A stretch of DNA of 64,000 nt from Drosophila pseudoobscura (lineage: Eukaryota; Arthropoda; Insecta; Diptera; Drosophilidae). Shown one piece after another: positions 1-13,120 of this stretch (the stretch's first letter is position 1; the number at the start of each line of letters is the position of its first letter). The notes below the pieces were generated by a model, which worked only from the letters and a program-made list of their open reading frames with translations, ran no database searches and was not told the DNA's origin. Position numbers and translations under genes: made by a program. The stretch lies in assembly GCF_009870125.1 (NCBI RefSeq), contig NC_046683.1:43663869-43727868 (forward strand). The letters are read 5' to 3'.

Positions 1-1945
1 AAGGATAGCTTTCTACAACACCAACACTCACCAACAACAACAACAACAACAACAAGAAAAAACACACCACAAAATTGATTTTGCACGTTGAAACGATTTT
101 CGCTAGGCTTAGGTTTAAAAGTAATGAGAAAAAAAAACAAAACATAAACAAAAAACAATTATTAAACAATGAAATTATATTTTTACCTGTGTATTTTAAT
201 TAGCATAAATTGTATAAACAAGAAAGTACGATTACAAAGACGGTTTTCTAGTAATTATCACACACCAACAACAACAAAAACAACACCAACAACATCCTCT
301 CCCCCGCCTAACTCCTAAAACCACAAACACACACACACACACATGCATATCTTTTAAGTAGTTTGGTTTTTCATTTAGTATTCTATTCTATTCTACTATT
401 TTTTTTTTTGTGTAATAAACAACAAACATATTTGCAAACAGTTTTTGATTTGTGATTTTTTATTTTCCTGCGCTCTTGAAAACCAACGCCCCTCCCCCCA
501 TATCCATATCCTCCGCAAAAGCATTATCACACGCTGCTGTACATAAGAAAACGCCTAAACAATCACTGATTGATGTGATTGCGCTTAAAGAGTTTTTTCC
601 TAGCTAAGGTTTCAGTTGAGTTGCCGCCAAAAAAAACCAAAACCAAAAACAAAACACTCTCGATTATTTCCCCGGTTGGAATATTCTGGGGGCCGCCAAT
701 AAAGAGCAAATAATTAATAGCAATAAAAGGGTGTAAAGCACAAGAAAAACAAAAATAGAGATTTACATATATATATATACATATATATTGTATGTTCAAG
801 AAGGAGGGAGGGAAGGCAGCAAGCAAAGATAGAGAGAACCCCGCAACAATTGACAACAAGCATTCATAGCAAAGAAAAGAAAAACTTAAATAAAATATAT
901 ATACATATATAATGATTAAAAACCAAAAACATGGTGGGAACAGATTTTTTTAATAAGCCAACTCGATTTACGAGCTGAAAATTTTCTAAAATTAAAGACA
1001 CTAGCCCTAAAGGAAAACAAAAAAAAAACAACAACAACAAAAACTAAACCAAAAAAACTGCATAAGTAAAACCAATTAATGTCCGTGCGGTTTAGGACTA
1101 GCAGACAACAACAAAACAAACAAACAAAAAAAAAAGAAAAGAAAAGAAAAAAAGAAAAAGTTATATACACGAGATGTTCATTGTAAAGTTAGTTAAGGGC
1201 TTGATAACTAGAAAATAAGTCAGATAGAGAGAGAGAGAGTGGAGGAGGAGGATTCGAACAAATACTAAGTGCATTAAGCGTTGGAGGGGAAGGCAAAGAA
1301 AACCATTTACTAGCCTAAAAGTATTCAATTATTAAGTGAACTTAGTTGGAGAGCCTAAAAGATGAAGTGGTTTTGATGGATGGCACGGATGAAGTAGACA
1401 ACACACCCCCGAAGATGCAATTGTTTCTAAAACAAAACACACACAAAAAAAGGGTGTCATGTTACACACACGGACACACACACACACACACACACACTAT
1501 ATATAGTATATATATATGTACACAACACACCTAAATTAGGATCGGAATGAGAACATGATTGTCAAAATCTAGCTACAGAATTGCATATTATATACATACA
1601 TATATATACATATACAAGTACACTTTATATATATTGGGCAAAAACAAAATGTTGTTGTAGTGCAATTACAATTAAGTTTTGTTTTGCCACCAATCCAGAG
1701 TAAAACCAACAAAAAACCAAAAAATAAAAAAAAAACAAGAAACAAGAAAACCAACCAAACCGCATATATAACATATATGTATATGTATAGCAAAGGTCAA
1801 AAGTGGGTCAAGATTTTTAAGATGACGAAACGAAAGAATAACTGACGACATTGTTTGTAATTCCTTTTACAGGCGATACCAAATACAAAAACTAAAACAA
1901 GAACATTTTTTCAAATAAAAACTAACATCAAATTCAAAAAAAATT
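1..1945 (+). other. Probable 3' UTR of an unseen plus-strand gene
   Basis: No credible coding sequence is present. The plus strand is A-rich, with runs of A, AAC-type repeats, TA-rich patches and a CA repeat near 1470-1498, the composition usual for a long Drosophila 3' UTR. A canonical AATAAA lies at 1914-1919, and base composition changes just after it, at about 1940-1960. The orientation and the link to a gene off the left edge are inference. If right, this transcript converges on the minus-strand gene that ends at 2256. It could instead be AT-rich intergenic DNA. Confidence 0.4.
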
Positions 1946-2255
1946 CAGTTCGTGCATTCGCTAATTAGGCGATGGAGGTGGAGATTCTCTCAGGTCATTC
2001 AGTGTTTTTGTTGTATTCATTAGTCGCATCGTGGGGACATTCTCTAGGAGGAGGAAACTGCTCGTCTTCTGCTTCCTTTCCAAGCTCAGGATCGTTCTGG
2101 AAGTGTTGGCATCGCATCAATCGCTCTTTCAGGCATATATGTCTGTAGTTTCATTATGGCTTATGTATGTATCAAACTTATAGTATTCATTTCTTTGTAT
2201 CTCTCAGTTTGGCTGTGTGATTGTCTTAGAATAAAAATGGCGGGCGTCCGTTGCG

Positions 2256-2900
2256 TTAGTGGTTGCCCATCAGCGCATCCAAGTATTCGTTCAGCTTTTG
2301 GGAAAACTCCTCTCCGCCAGCATGGCGGCAGTTGCCCCAGGCATCCATCAGCATGTCCATATCTTCGGCGCTGCCAATGTTGTCCAAGGCCACTGTGAAA
2401 CGAAGCGATATATGTAGCAAGCTGCGGCTGCGCGGATATTACCACTGATACTCACGGACTACCATCTCTTTGACCTCCCACTCGGGATCGAAGCGCGAGC
2501 GGAGGAACTCGAGGATCTCCAGCAGCTGCGGTGTCCTTATATTCGGGGTTATCTCGTAGTTGCAAAGAATTTCATCGTCCATACACATGCGCGTGATGCT
2601 CAAATATTGACAGGTCTTGTCCCGGATAATGAGCAGCTTATTCAGAATCATTTTCATCGTGGCCATGGGATTGGCCAGTCGTTCGTTCAACACTCGAATC
2701 TGTTTGTCCCCCGTTCTAAGGCCACGTTCATTGGTAAGATTGTTCAACCGATTCTCCGCATCGGAAATCAGCTTCCGAAGGTGGCAAATACTTTTCATGG
2801 CAGTGCGGCCCTTGCATACGAAACTTCGCCAGGACTTGGTCATGTGGCGTATATCCATGGACATTTTGCAGAGTTTATCTTTGCCACGTTCAAATTGCAT
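2256..2900 (-). CDS. CINP-like protein (CDK2-interacting protein family), two exons
   Basis: Two minus-strand exons, 2900-2456 and 2392-2256, are joined by a 63-bp intron with a GTGAGT donor and a CACAG acceptor in phase 1. They give 193 aa, ending ...DALMGNH. I chose the Met at 2900 because it has a CCAAAATG context and begins the charged, helical part. The frame is open further up to 3044, but those residues look non-coding. The layout resembles human CINP (about 212 aa): an N-terminal helix with a Trp (W24), a central coiled coil (about 45-105), a CxYxI-type segment (about 113-120), and a C-terminal helical domain with LLEILEF (126-132) and an acidic DMDMLMDAW helix (159-167). CINP links to CDK2/CDC7 and checkpoint signalling and is part of a ribosome-maturation AAA-ATPase complex. 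The gene looks real. The family call comes from remembered pattern similarity and needs a profile search. A further 5' non-coding exon is possible. Confidence 0.55.
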
Positions 2901-3560
2901 TTTGGAAAAGCTTACGCCGGTCGATTGCAAATTATAAACCAAAAAAAAATGGAGGGAAATTTCGTTTCGTCCAATGACAGTGTGCGATAACGCAAAACTT
3001 AAGCTGGGCTGGAGTGTTGGGAAGGTGTAGCCCGCAGAGGTCACAGAAATTTGAATATTTTCTTAATCACTTGCATAATAAATTTTCTCTTCTTCTTACG
3101 CTATATCAGATGAGTGGTAATATATTTAATTCCAGGTAAATTAGGGAACCTTCATTCTGTTTGTGGAGGGTTTGTTCATTATTCCTAAGCTCTTGTTTAG
3201 TGAAAGATAAGCCTTCATATCCATATTGCCAGTATGGCTCTTATTATGCTATTCGTTTCCGACAGTCCTTTGCAGGAATCCCACCCAACTTGCGATATAT
3301 TGCGAAATATTGCGATATTTATGACGTCAGAAATAGTCACAGTGAACGCTAACCTAACGGTTAAATATGCCGGGTCTGGCGCAAGAAAATACCAAAACAT
3401 GGGTTGCATTTGATTTGACAGCCGAGCGTTAATTATCGCCAATCGATAGTTATTCCTAGCAAGTGCACATAAAATAATTCGTAAACAATTGTCTTCTCAA
3501 AGGAAATTCCCACAACTTTCTCTGATCTGCATTAGAATTGTGCCGCACTGTTGCAACAGT
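2901..3560. promoter_or_regulatory. Possible promoter/boundary region upstream of the CINP-like gene
   Basis: This is an AT-rich stretch without coding potential. Positions 3290-3319 hold three 10-bp units, TTGCGATATA, TTGCGAAATA and TTGCGATATT. A palindromic CRE-type octamer, TGACGTCA, lies at 3322-3329, and a DRE-like AATCGATA at 3441-3448. CGATA clusters are bound by BEAF-32, and DRE and CRE sites are common in Drosophila housekeeping promoters. Assigning this block to the minus-strand CINP-like gene is inference. I did not identify a transcription start. Confidence 0.35.
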
Positions 3561-6127
3561 GTGGCCGCGTGATCTGTTGCCCCAGTGGGTATGCTCCTGG
3601 CATCCCTCTTTCCCCCTCCTTGGCTCTTCGTTGCGTGCCAAATTGATCAAGTGACCGTGATTAAGCAGCCGACTAGCTCTGGTCGCATTAATTGCGATCA
3701 TGTTGCTCATGCCCCGCACCCCGGCCGTGGCTGACAATTAGCTGCGTGACGCTTGCCACAACTAGGAAACGATTTTCTTTTGCTTTATTTGTGGGTCGTC
3801 GCCAGCATCTGGAGTTCAAGCTGGGGAGATGGGGCTGCAGATGCAGCCAAAGCCTGTCAGGCGGCATGAATTACTGTGCGTTGATTGCCTTTAAGGCCTG
3901 ATTGCAACAGCAGCCAGCAGCCAGCACCAGCACCAGCCACAATAAAAAAACGTTGCACAAATTGCTGTCCTGGCGTCGGCGGCTGCTGTTCTTTTGAGGC
4001 ATGGCGGCAAACGAGTTCTGGTAGGAGGAGATGAGTGCCCCAACTGCATTAATTATCAACAAATCATTTTTGCAGCCCCGAAAGCAGCATTTATCAGCGA
4101 TTATGCATGGACAAAGGAATCAATGGAGGAGGAGGAGGAGGAGGAGGTGTGGCCGTGGCCGCAAGTGTCGCGCAACATGTGTCTTGTGGATGTGGATGCC
4201 ATGTGGAACGCAGGCCAGCGATGGCGATCTTGACGTGAAGCTCTGCACAAATTTGTCAGGCGGGGCAGGGGCAGGGGCAGGGGCAGCGGCTGAGGCAGAG
4301 TGCCCCAGACTCCAGGCCCCAGGCTCATGGCGTCGGCTACATGACATGGCATTGATAAGCACAAAAAATTGAATCGCCGCCGTCGCAGCATCGCAATTAA
4401 GATATTTTTATGTAAATTAATGAAAACAGTCGGCGAAGAAGGAGGCCACTGCGTAGGCAGGCCGAAAGAAGGGACCCACAAATCGGCATCGGCATCGGAA
4501 TCGGCAGAGATGGAGCTGTAGCTGGAGCTGGAGCTGAAGCTGGAGCCATGCGTGCAACTTACAAATAAGTACAAGTCGGCCACGATCGAGGGAAGCGAGG
4601 CCCAATTGTGCATTTTTAATTGGAAAGCTCACAGAGCCCAGGCCCCGGCAAAGGGCACAACGATCCTCTGGCGGCAGCAGCCTCGCAAAAACTGACGCAC
4701 CGAAAATTTATTGTTTCATGCGATTCGAAGACGATCCACTGCGCGGCAATGCTAACAGGCAACCCGGCCCGGCGGCCCGGCAGCCCGGCAAACGGCAACG
4801 AGCCACGATCAACGCGGCACCGCATGTCGAATGGCCAGAGCAAACAGCAAACAGCAAACAGCAAAAAGGCCGCAAGGCCTCTCTGGCCAAGAAGACGATG
4901 CCCGGCTCGGCCTGGTCTTGGCCCGCTCTTACTTAGGCATTTATGTCTGGCACTTGACACATTTTGTTATGGCATTTTTCAGCTACCGCGCGCCTCTGAC
5001 TCCGTTTGACCCAATCAAAATTCCTGGATCTTGCACTTGAATGCGTTTAATTTGTAAGATTTGCCTCGGCTCGAACGGGTACGAGCACCACTGCCCAAGT
5101 GTTGAACTTGATGTTTCACAAAGCCCCTGACACGAGGGAAACTGCGGGGGACATGGCTTAAGCTTAAGGGATCGCATGAGGAACTCTGAAAGAAGATGGG
5201 CTCATGTCGGAAAGACATTCTGTAAGGTAAAGTATATTGACTTAACTTTCGAATATTCAAAGTCTGAAAGAACATACATATACCATTGATTGAATCTTTG
5301 AGAGAGCAATGCTCTGAGAGCCTGCCAGATAAAGACACCTCAAGACCTGCTCAGGAATCAAACATTAATTGGGGGAACCATTTCTAAGCAAATGCCATGG
5401 AGAAGCCATCAACAAGAGCCGTAAAGCAGCCGGCCATTGGCTTTCCCCCCACATGCAACTTCCTCTCGAGGCGACGCCTCCCCGAAACCCATTTCAGATC
5501 AGTTAGAAGTGGCTTTGCTGGCCCCCCTTTCTTTCATTACTCCATTTCGCATTTCCGATTCCCAGTGGAGCCCATCATTTCTGCATTATTAATTCTTTTT
5601 GCAGCCTAAGCCAACTTATTTGCCTGCTTATCGCCGCAGAACATCCTTTGGTCTGGGGGCGGCGCACCACGGCGCGCACTTAATGGGGATCCCGCTCCCA
5701 ACTATCCCAACTATCCCGGAAAGTGTCGGGGGGTGCCCCTCGGTTGGGTCCCACTGCAGCTGCAGCTGCCTGCCTCATGGAGTGGCATGGGCATAGGCGT
5801 AGGCATAGGCATAGGCATGGGCAGAGCAGGCATGTTGTTGCCGGTAGCGTTTGCTGATCGCTGGACAACCGAAACGAGAGCACCAGAGAGAGGCAACCAG
5901 GTAGGGAGCCGGTCTAGGACCGGGGACCGGGCACCGGGCACTGGGGGACAAGTTGATTTATTCTAATCTGTATAAGCGTTGCTATAATAAAGCAAAAGAG
6001 CCCACGGAGTGGACAATGCTCGCCAGCGGCTTTTGGCCATGTCCGAGGCTGGGGCCCAAATTGCAGATCAAACTCCATTGGGGACTGGTTTTAGGTCCCC
6101 ATCCATGCCAGGCTCCACGAGAACCTA

Positions 6128-6130
<3 letters not shown>

Positions 6131-6159
<29 letters not shown>
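6131..6159. repeat. (GT)n microsatellite
   Basis: An uninterrupted GT dinucleotide run of about 14 units in non-coding DNA. Confidence 0.9.
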
Positions 6160-6160
<1 letters not shown>

Positions 6161-9100
6161 CACAGCCAGTTGATTCTGCATTGTAATTGGATTTGAGCCG
6201 CCGGTGCAGTCGCAGCTGCGGATTCTAATGACTCAGCAAAGTGGTAGGGAGACAGGCACAGGGACAGGGACTGGGACTCGAGATCCTGTCCTTTCCTGTT
6301 CGGGCCGGCCCTGTTCCATTGTTCTTGATTTTGGCCGAGGGCTTAAGCTCAACCTTTCACTGGGACTAATGCACTCCCAGACCCATACCCGCACCCGGAC
6401 CCGGGCCCAAAATGAAGATGCATGCGCTAATTTATCGACTCTGCGAGACTCCAGAGGAAGCTGAAGCTCGAGCTGCTGCCGACATGCAAAGTGTCGCCGG
6501 CCCCGGGAATGTTATCTCCGCCCCAGTGTCGCTGGAAGTGTCGCTGCGACGACAACGGCACGGCGGAGGCGGCGGGAAAGCAACGCTGATAACGAAGGCG
6601 GAGGATGCAAGATGCAGCCAAGGCGAAGGCGTCAATGGGTTCGCGTAGCAGCAGCAGTCTGCTCCTTGCCGGCAACACCCACTTGGTGGTGGGGAGTCCT
6701 TATCGGTGGTACTACACTGTGTTCTGCCCCGCCCTGCCAGCAAGAGAGAGAGAGAGGGGAAGGCCAGGCTCTGTTGAAGTCTGGGAAGAGCTAAGCATCT
6801 GTCGAAAATGCTTTGCCGCGTGCTTGGAATTCTGAAAACGAATTTTAAACACTGTTGTGCAATTGTTTTCTCTGCTTTTGAAGGAGCCAACTTCTGTGGG
6901 TTCCAGAGGCCTCCATGTTGAAATGAAGTTATTTTCGCAAAGTTTTAGATCATCTAGAAGGCAACTTCTGGAGCTAAATCCCCGCAAAATTGTGAGCTAT
7001 ATACCAGATTTTCATTTCTATTGTAAGCCTCCTCCTCCCGGTCTTTGTATCCATAAAATGATCTTTCCCTGAGGTGGCGGCAGGGTATTTCCGATTCTCG
7101 TGGACTCTTCAATGCCTTTCGCATTGCGTTTTATTCAAATTTGAACATGTTGCTACACGCAAAGACCAACCAAGTGGGAGGATGAGCACCAGGAGGAGCA
7201 GCAGGCGGATGAGCACCAGGAGGATGAGCACCAGCAGGTGGTGTGGGCGGGGCGGGGCGGTGCGGCAGCCAAATCACGTAATGCGCGATGCAAACATTGT
7301 TAAAACACTTGTGGCCCGAAGAGAGTGTCGGCCTCCCAGTCACTCCACCTCTCCCCTTCTCCATCACTTGATTTTATTTTCGCGCGAATTTGCATTTTCA
7401 ATTCCCTCTCTCTATCTCTCTCTCTCCCGCTGCCGCTGCCCCTGCCGCTGCCTGGGCAGTAGGCGGAGGAAGAGGAACGGGAGACACTGCCAGGGCCAAA
7501 GCAGAAGACTTTTGCGTTTATTTAAATTTATTTTCCTAGAATGCCACAAGTCGCCATCTCTGTCGCATCGATGTGCAATTTGTTTGTCGCCTGCAAAAAG
7601 ACTTCCAAACTGCATCCGTTCCCGGAGTGAGTGTCTCTCCCAGTGGCTACCAGTCGCCCCATGCCTCCCTGTCTGTCTCCCCAGTTCCTCCTGTCCTCCT
7701 GTCCCCCTGTCCCCTTGTCCCCCTGTCTGTCTGGAAGTAGCCTCCTGCCAGATCTGCCATCCAACTGCGTCTGCGTATGAAAATTAATTGTTGCCACTCG
7801 TGACGACGTCGACGACAGCAGGAGCAGCAAATGCAACAGCAGCAGCAGCAGCAGCAGAGACAGTGGCAGCAGCAACATTGCGAAACCCAAGTGGGCGGCC
7901 GGCAATGAGATGAAATGGGCGGCATATCGCTTAGATTTATGGACCGCTCTGGCCAGACCCCAGACCCCAGACCCCAGAGCCAGTCCCGAAGCCAAAGTCG
8001 AAGCCAGGCCGAGTGTCGCGTGATAAGTCTATAAAATGTACGTTACATTTGTACGTGCAAATGGCAGTGGGACGATTTGCATATTTGCGAAAGTTTTCAC
8101 CCGTAGCATCGCGTAGGACTTTCATTATGTCCCAGTGTCAGTTGCAGTTGCAGTCGCAGTCGCAGTCGCCCAAAGAAAACGTCTTTAAAGCCACTGGAGG
8201 GTCTGGTGAAAGGCAGGCACCACTCTGGACAGGCTGGAGACACTTTCTGGTGGATGGTGCTTCGAGATTGGGGAGTGGGCTGCCATGTGGGCTGGACCCA
8301 TCGGCACATTAACTGTGTTAATTGTATGTCATATGTGGCAATTGTCTGGTGGCTCTGGCTCTGGCTCTGGCTCTGGGTCTGTGTCTGGGCCCTAGTCTGC
8401 GGTGAAAGGCAGCCGAGACAGCCTGCAGGGATTGGAGTTTTGGGGCATAGCACTTGCACAAATAAACAGTATTGATTGATTCCGCATTCAATGGTAATCC
8501 TGCCCAGACGTAGATTGATGGAGCAATCAATTGGGAAAACTGGGGAAAAGAAGGCAACCCGAAGCGTATGTGATTTCTCAATTTTAAAGCATCTTTAAGC
8601 CAACATTTTGCCTTAAAAAGAGAGTGGGAGCACATTCCGACCAAACGGTTGAATATTCTCTAATTTATGCAACCGTTTTATAAGATATTCCGACTCTGAT
8701 ACGCCATTTGAATGGTATTCACCATTTGATCCGCAAATGTTAATCAATTACTTCTACTGTCAGCCCAGACCCTCGCAATCTCTGAGTACACTCACAAGTG
8801 CATCCTCTATGCACAAATCTATTCAACAGATTGAAGCCTTGCCACTATACAGATATATTCCATCCCATATCCCGTGTCCCGTGTCCCGTGTGCCCTTTGC
8901 CTCATTGTTCTGTTCCTTTGGTTTTTTAAGCGCTCTGCGCTTTGTTCAATCAATTTTTGCTTGATTTACAATTTCAAGTTGATGACATTTCACCAGCAGC
9001 AGTCGGGACAGAGCAGGAGCAGGAGCTCCAGTTGGTTTTGTCAGGGCCGAGACCAGAGGGAATCTAAGTGAGAGCTGTCAGCCATCAGCCATCAGGCATC

Positions 9101-10894
9101 GAAGGAGGTGGTGCGACGAGCGCTACGAGTGCTCCTCGTGACACATTGCTCCATTAATTTGATGGATTGTAAAGTTTTCTGCTTCACTGGCTTTGAGCAT
9201 AAGCGCCGAAAAAAGCCGAACCGGAGCCGAACCGAAGGGAAAACTGCAAGAAAAAGGAAAATTAAAGCACCAACCCCCTGCCGTCAGATCAGAGGCCTGT
9301 GTGGGTGGCGGGGCTGTGGGGGGGGATGTTGTAAATTTATGCCTGTGCCCAAGTTGTCGCTTCACTGAATTTGTGTGTTAAATTGTCACCAGCGGGTAGC
9401 CCCACCAGCCCGACGACAATGATGGGGCTACTGATGGAGATGAGATGCTGATGGAAACAGCTCCAGGCCCAGGGCCCTAGGCTCCAAGCCCTGACCAGAC
9501 CTCCAGCACCACCACAGTGTGCACAAGTGTACGGTGTACGGTGTACGGTGTATCGCTGAAAGGACCTCATTTGCATTGTGGACACGGCCAGTGAATTCTT
9601 TCCACGCCTCAGTTCATCTGAAGTTTTTAACCAAATTGGGCCAAGCAGGGGACCCAGCTCCCTTTTTTTGGTTTTTTTTTTGTTTAAAGATAAACAAGGG
9701 GACTACACCATGTGCAAGAGTAGGTTAAAGAGTTTCTGAATCGGGCAAAAGAAGAACTTGTGTCAATACCATCAGCAAATAGGGATAACAAGCCATCAGT
9801 CTGGGATCATTTATTGTATAAGAGTTCCAAGCCACTAAGCACAAAGGTCAAAAGTAGATAATTCTATCCTACGAAACCCCATTCAATACCCCAAAAATCC
9901 CCCCTCTGACCTCTTCAACCACACATCAACCAAAATACTGCTCTGGTGCATACATATGTGGCTCATAGTTCTCTCAGAAATGTAAATTGGTTGCCCTTTT
10001 TCAGGTTAAAACTCGTTCCTCCTGGCGAGAGCCGGCCGTTTTTCTAGCGTTTAAAAACGCTTTAAATGCAACATGCTGGCCAGCAAAGCGTTTCCCCTGC
10101 GATTTGGCGGCGATTTGCAAGCGTTTATGGCGAGTGCTTTGTTCTGCCAACTAAATATGACAAGCGCTGCGTTGGGGCTGGGCCCTCCATTCCGGCTCGT
10201 TCTGTGGTCTGGTCTGGCCTGGCCTGGCCTGGTCTGCTGGTCAAGATCTGGCCACATTTGGCCCGCTCCAGCTGCCCCTGCCCCCACCGCCCCCTCAATC
10301 TAGTTTCGTGCTAGATCTGGCTGATAGGCGATGTTTTGCATAAAATGCAAAGCGACGTGGCCGTCGTCATCGTTGGCGGAAATGCGTTTAGAGTCCTTTG
10401 AGGGAGCCTCGACCCCATCCTCGTCCCTGCTGTGCCCGCACTAACCACATGCTGCAGATGCCTCTGGGTTGGGTCTGGCGTGGCACATACACGGTACTAA
10501 TGGTATGTTGTGTTCGAGTGGAGATACAAGCATGTGGCAGGCAGATCGAAGACACACTCATTAACGAGCTTATACAGGTCTTACAATAATCATTACAATC
10601 AATAAGCCTTGTCCTGTTATTTGATGGGTTTTCCACCTGATTTATCAGCAATGTTTGAATTGTGATGGGGCTAGTACCTGCGAATAGTATGTAGAATTAG
10701 GGGATATCCGTAGGACCCTTACACTCAATGGACTATGAAGCTCTTACTGGTTTTGCACAGTTTTGGACAGAGCCATTGTCTGCGTCCAGCTTCGCTCCCG
10801 CTGCTCCTCATAGGGCGCTCTGGTCCGGGAAGGGGCTTTGTTTAATTGCGAGCTGCAGTTTGCCTGGCTTCCTTTTACGACTCTCCCATCTTCT

Positions 10895-10918
10895 CGCTCT
10901 CTCTCTCTCTCTCTCTCC
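10895..10918. repeat. (CT)n microsatellite
   Basis: An essentially pure CT run of about 12 units in intergenic DNA. On the other strand it reads GAGAG and could bind GAGA factor. Confidence 0.85.
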
Positions 10919-13094
10919 CTGTCAGCTGCATGAATTGTCCCTGGAGGCATATGCACCACGCTGCAATTGAGAATCGGAGCACGCTTCATGTTGGGCCTCG
11001 GCATGGGCTTCGACTGGGCTTTGGGCCGGGTTTACAAATTCCTCTGTCCATGTGCCCATGTCCATGGCCAGTTCCTGTTGCCGGGCCACGCACAATGCGC
11101 GCATAATAATGAAGCGGTGGCAGGAGCAGGAGCAGGAGCGGCAGGAGCAGGCGATGGAGCGGCAGTAAACCGGCTTGACCTGTCTAACACCCCTCCTCCT
11201 GTGCTTCCTTCTGCTGAAACAATGCGGGTCCATTTTTCGATCCATTTCTTTTGCATTGCATTTTGTCACATCAATTGATTAATGGCTGATTTCTGCGCTT
11301 CGGGTAAGGCATTAGAACGACTGATAAGTCAGGGCAAAGAAAATGTTTGTCCCCTAATGAGTAAGCCCTACCTCACCAAATACTTACCGCAGGACTAGAC
11401 CGCTTTTTGAAGCGTCCACTCCAAGGGCCTTTGGGGGTAACCGCACAGGGCGACTCCTGCTCTAAGGCGATTCTGTTTTTTTTTGTCGGCTGCCCAAAAA
11501 CTTTGTCCCAGTTAGTCGCCTTTCTCCTGCTGCCGCTACCGCTACCGCTCCCGCTCCCCGCAAGTGTTGGGTAAAGTCGTAACCACAACAAAGGCCGAAC
11601 AGCGGTACCGAAAGCCCTGACAAGAAGTTCTTTCGAAAATCGCGCACGAGTGAGCAGCGGTGAGGTAAAGCTGCCCGCTGTCAGCTCTTCCCCTCTCAAA
11701 GCTTGCAGAATGCACCTATTTCAACGGTGGATTTGTGCCAGGGTATATTCAAGCAAGGTGAGGCATTCGGAGAGAGCGAGCTTATGATATTTTGCTTAAA
11801 TTGTGTGCCAGTTGCGTTTGTGCTTGAGGGGGAGATTGGGAAACAAAAAGGAGACGGGAACGACCCTACCTTATGGAAATACACCTTGTGTTAGCCGCAG
11901 GTATTTTTTCGGGCTTTAGCTCTCTCTTTCTCTGACCGCGCTTTCTTCGCGCTCTCCGTTCCCTTCCGCTCAGCTCCCGCCTCTCGCAGCTTTCGTGCGC
12001 TGCATTTCTATTGTTCTTAGCAAAAGAGGGACGAAGAGAGCGGGAGCGGAGTGCAGGCGAAACTGCCAACGGGATAAAGAAATTACAAAAGCAACAACAA
12101 TGGGTCGGTCGTCGCCCAAGGAAGAGGAGGAAGTGGATGTGGAAGAGAACAAAGGCATTGCCATCGCGCTGCACTCCTGTTGGCGGTGCACGGGCACTCC
12201 TCGAAATCGTAACGAAGTCGCCGCTGTCGTCGCCGCCGTCGTCGTCGCCGTCGTCGTCGTTGTTTCTGCCACAAAATGAGCGCTTTATACCTACTTAGAT
12301 CGCTATAAATTTGGCTTAAGGCAAGAAAAGTGTTGCCGCGCTGCTCGATTCACAGTGGGGCAATGTTCTGGAATAAGGGATATTTGATACGAATTATTGC
12401 CACTGAAATAACCAAATGTTGGAGTAGCGATCACAGCGGTCACCCGATATTTTACTCATACATAGTCGTAATATTGTGTGTCTTTATTGTCTTTGTATTT
12501 TACGATGCTTTTCAGTATATGATGTGCGACTCAGGCGCAAACGAAGCGAGTGAGCCGGGGGTCACCGCACAGACGAAGCGAGTGCGGAGGGCGCTTGCTC
12601 CCTACATATCGAATACATATCGATGGGTAGAGTAAGAGATTTGTAGCTCTGAGAGTGCGAATCTATAAGTCTGGATTCCAGGGACAGTCGAAGGGCCCTC
12701 TGAGGTAGATAATTCTGTATGTCCTATAATTAAGGCTCTAGCAATGGTATTTATTATTGCATTCTGCAGTCAGCCCATCACTCTCGCACCACTGTGCCGT
12801 GTGGCCCAAGTTGCGCCTCGTTCCAGAGATACGATGCTCGCGTAGCCCTCGTTCACGTTGCCGTTAGTGCAGTTTAGACGCCGCCGCAAGTCCGCATGAT
12901 TTATGCGATTATTCTTTGCGCAGCGCAGCGCCCAGCTTTATTGTTTTATGTTTTTGTGGCCAGCGACGGTTGCTCTGTCGGTTGGTCGGTTTTGTCTTTT
13001 GGCGGTTCTGTCGGTTGCTCCGTCGCTCCGTCGCTCCGTCTGTCTTTTGGTGGGGCATTCTGGCCATCCGCTGGTACGGCGGTGCTGCAACTGC

Positions 13095-13120
13095 ACTCGT
13101 ACTCGTACTCGTACTCGTAT
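13095..13120. repeat. (ACTCGT)n hexanucleotide repeat
   Basis: Four tandem copies of a six-base unit, ACTCGT, in intergenic DNA. It is one of many unrelated hexamer arrays in this window. Confidence 0.85.

Noticed and set aside
7074..7787. A 237-residue plus-strand frame
   Set aside because: The peptide is Ser/Arg/Cys/Pro-rich, derived from CCTGTCC- and CAGCAGG-type repeats. No domain is recognisable, and minus-strand frames of equal quality overlap it.
12530..12625. Two near-identical ACGAAGCGAGTG copies about 40 bp apart, suspected transposon remnant
   Set aside because: I see no terminal repeats, target duplication or coding remnant, and the match is too short to assign to any element.
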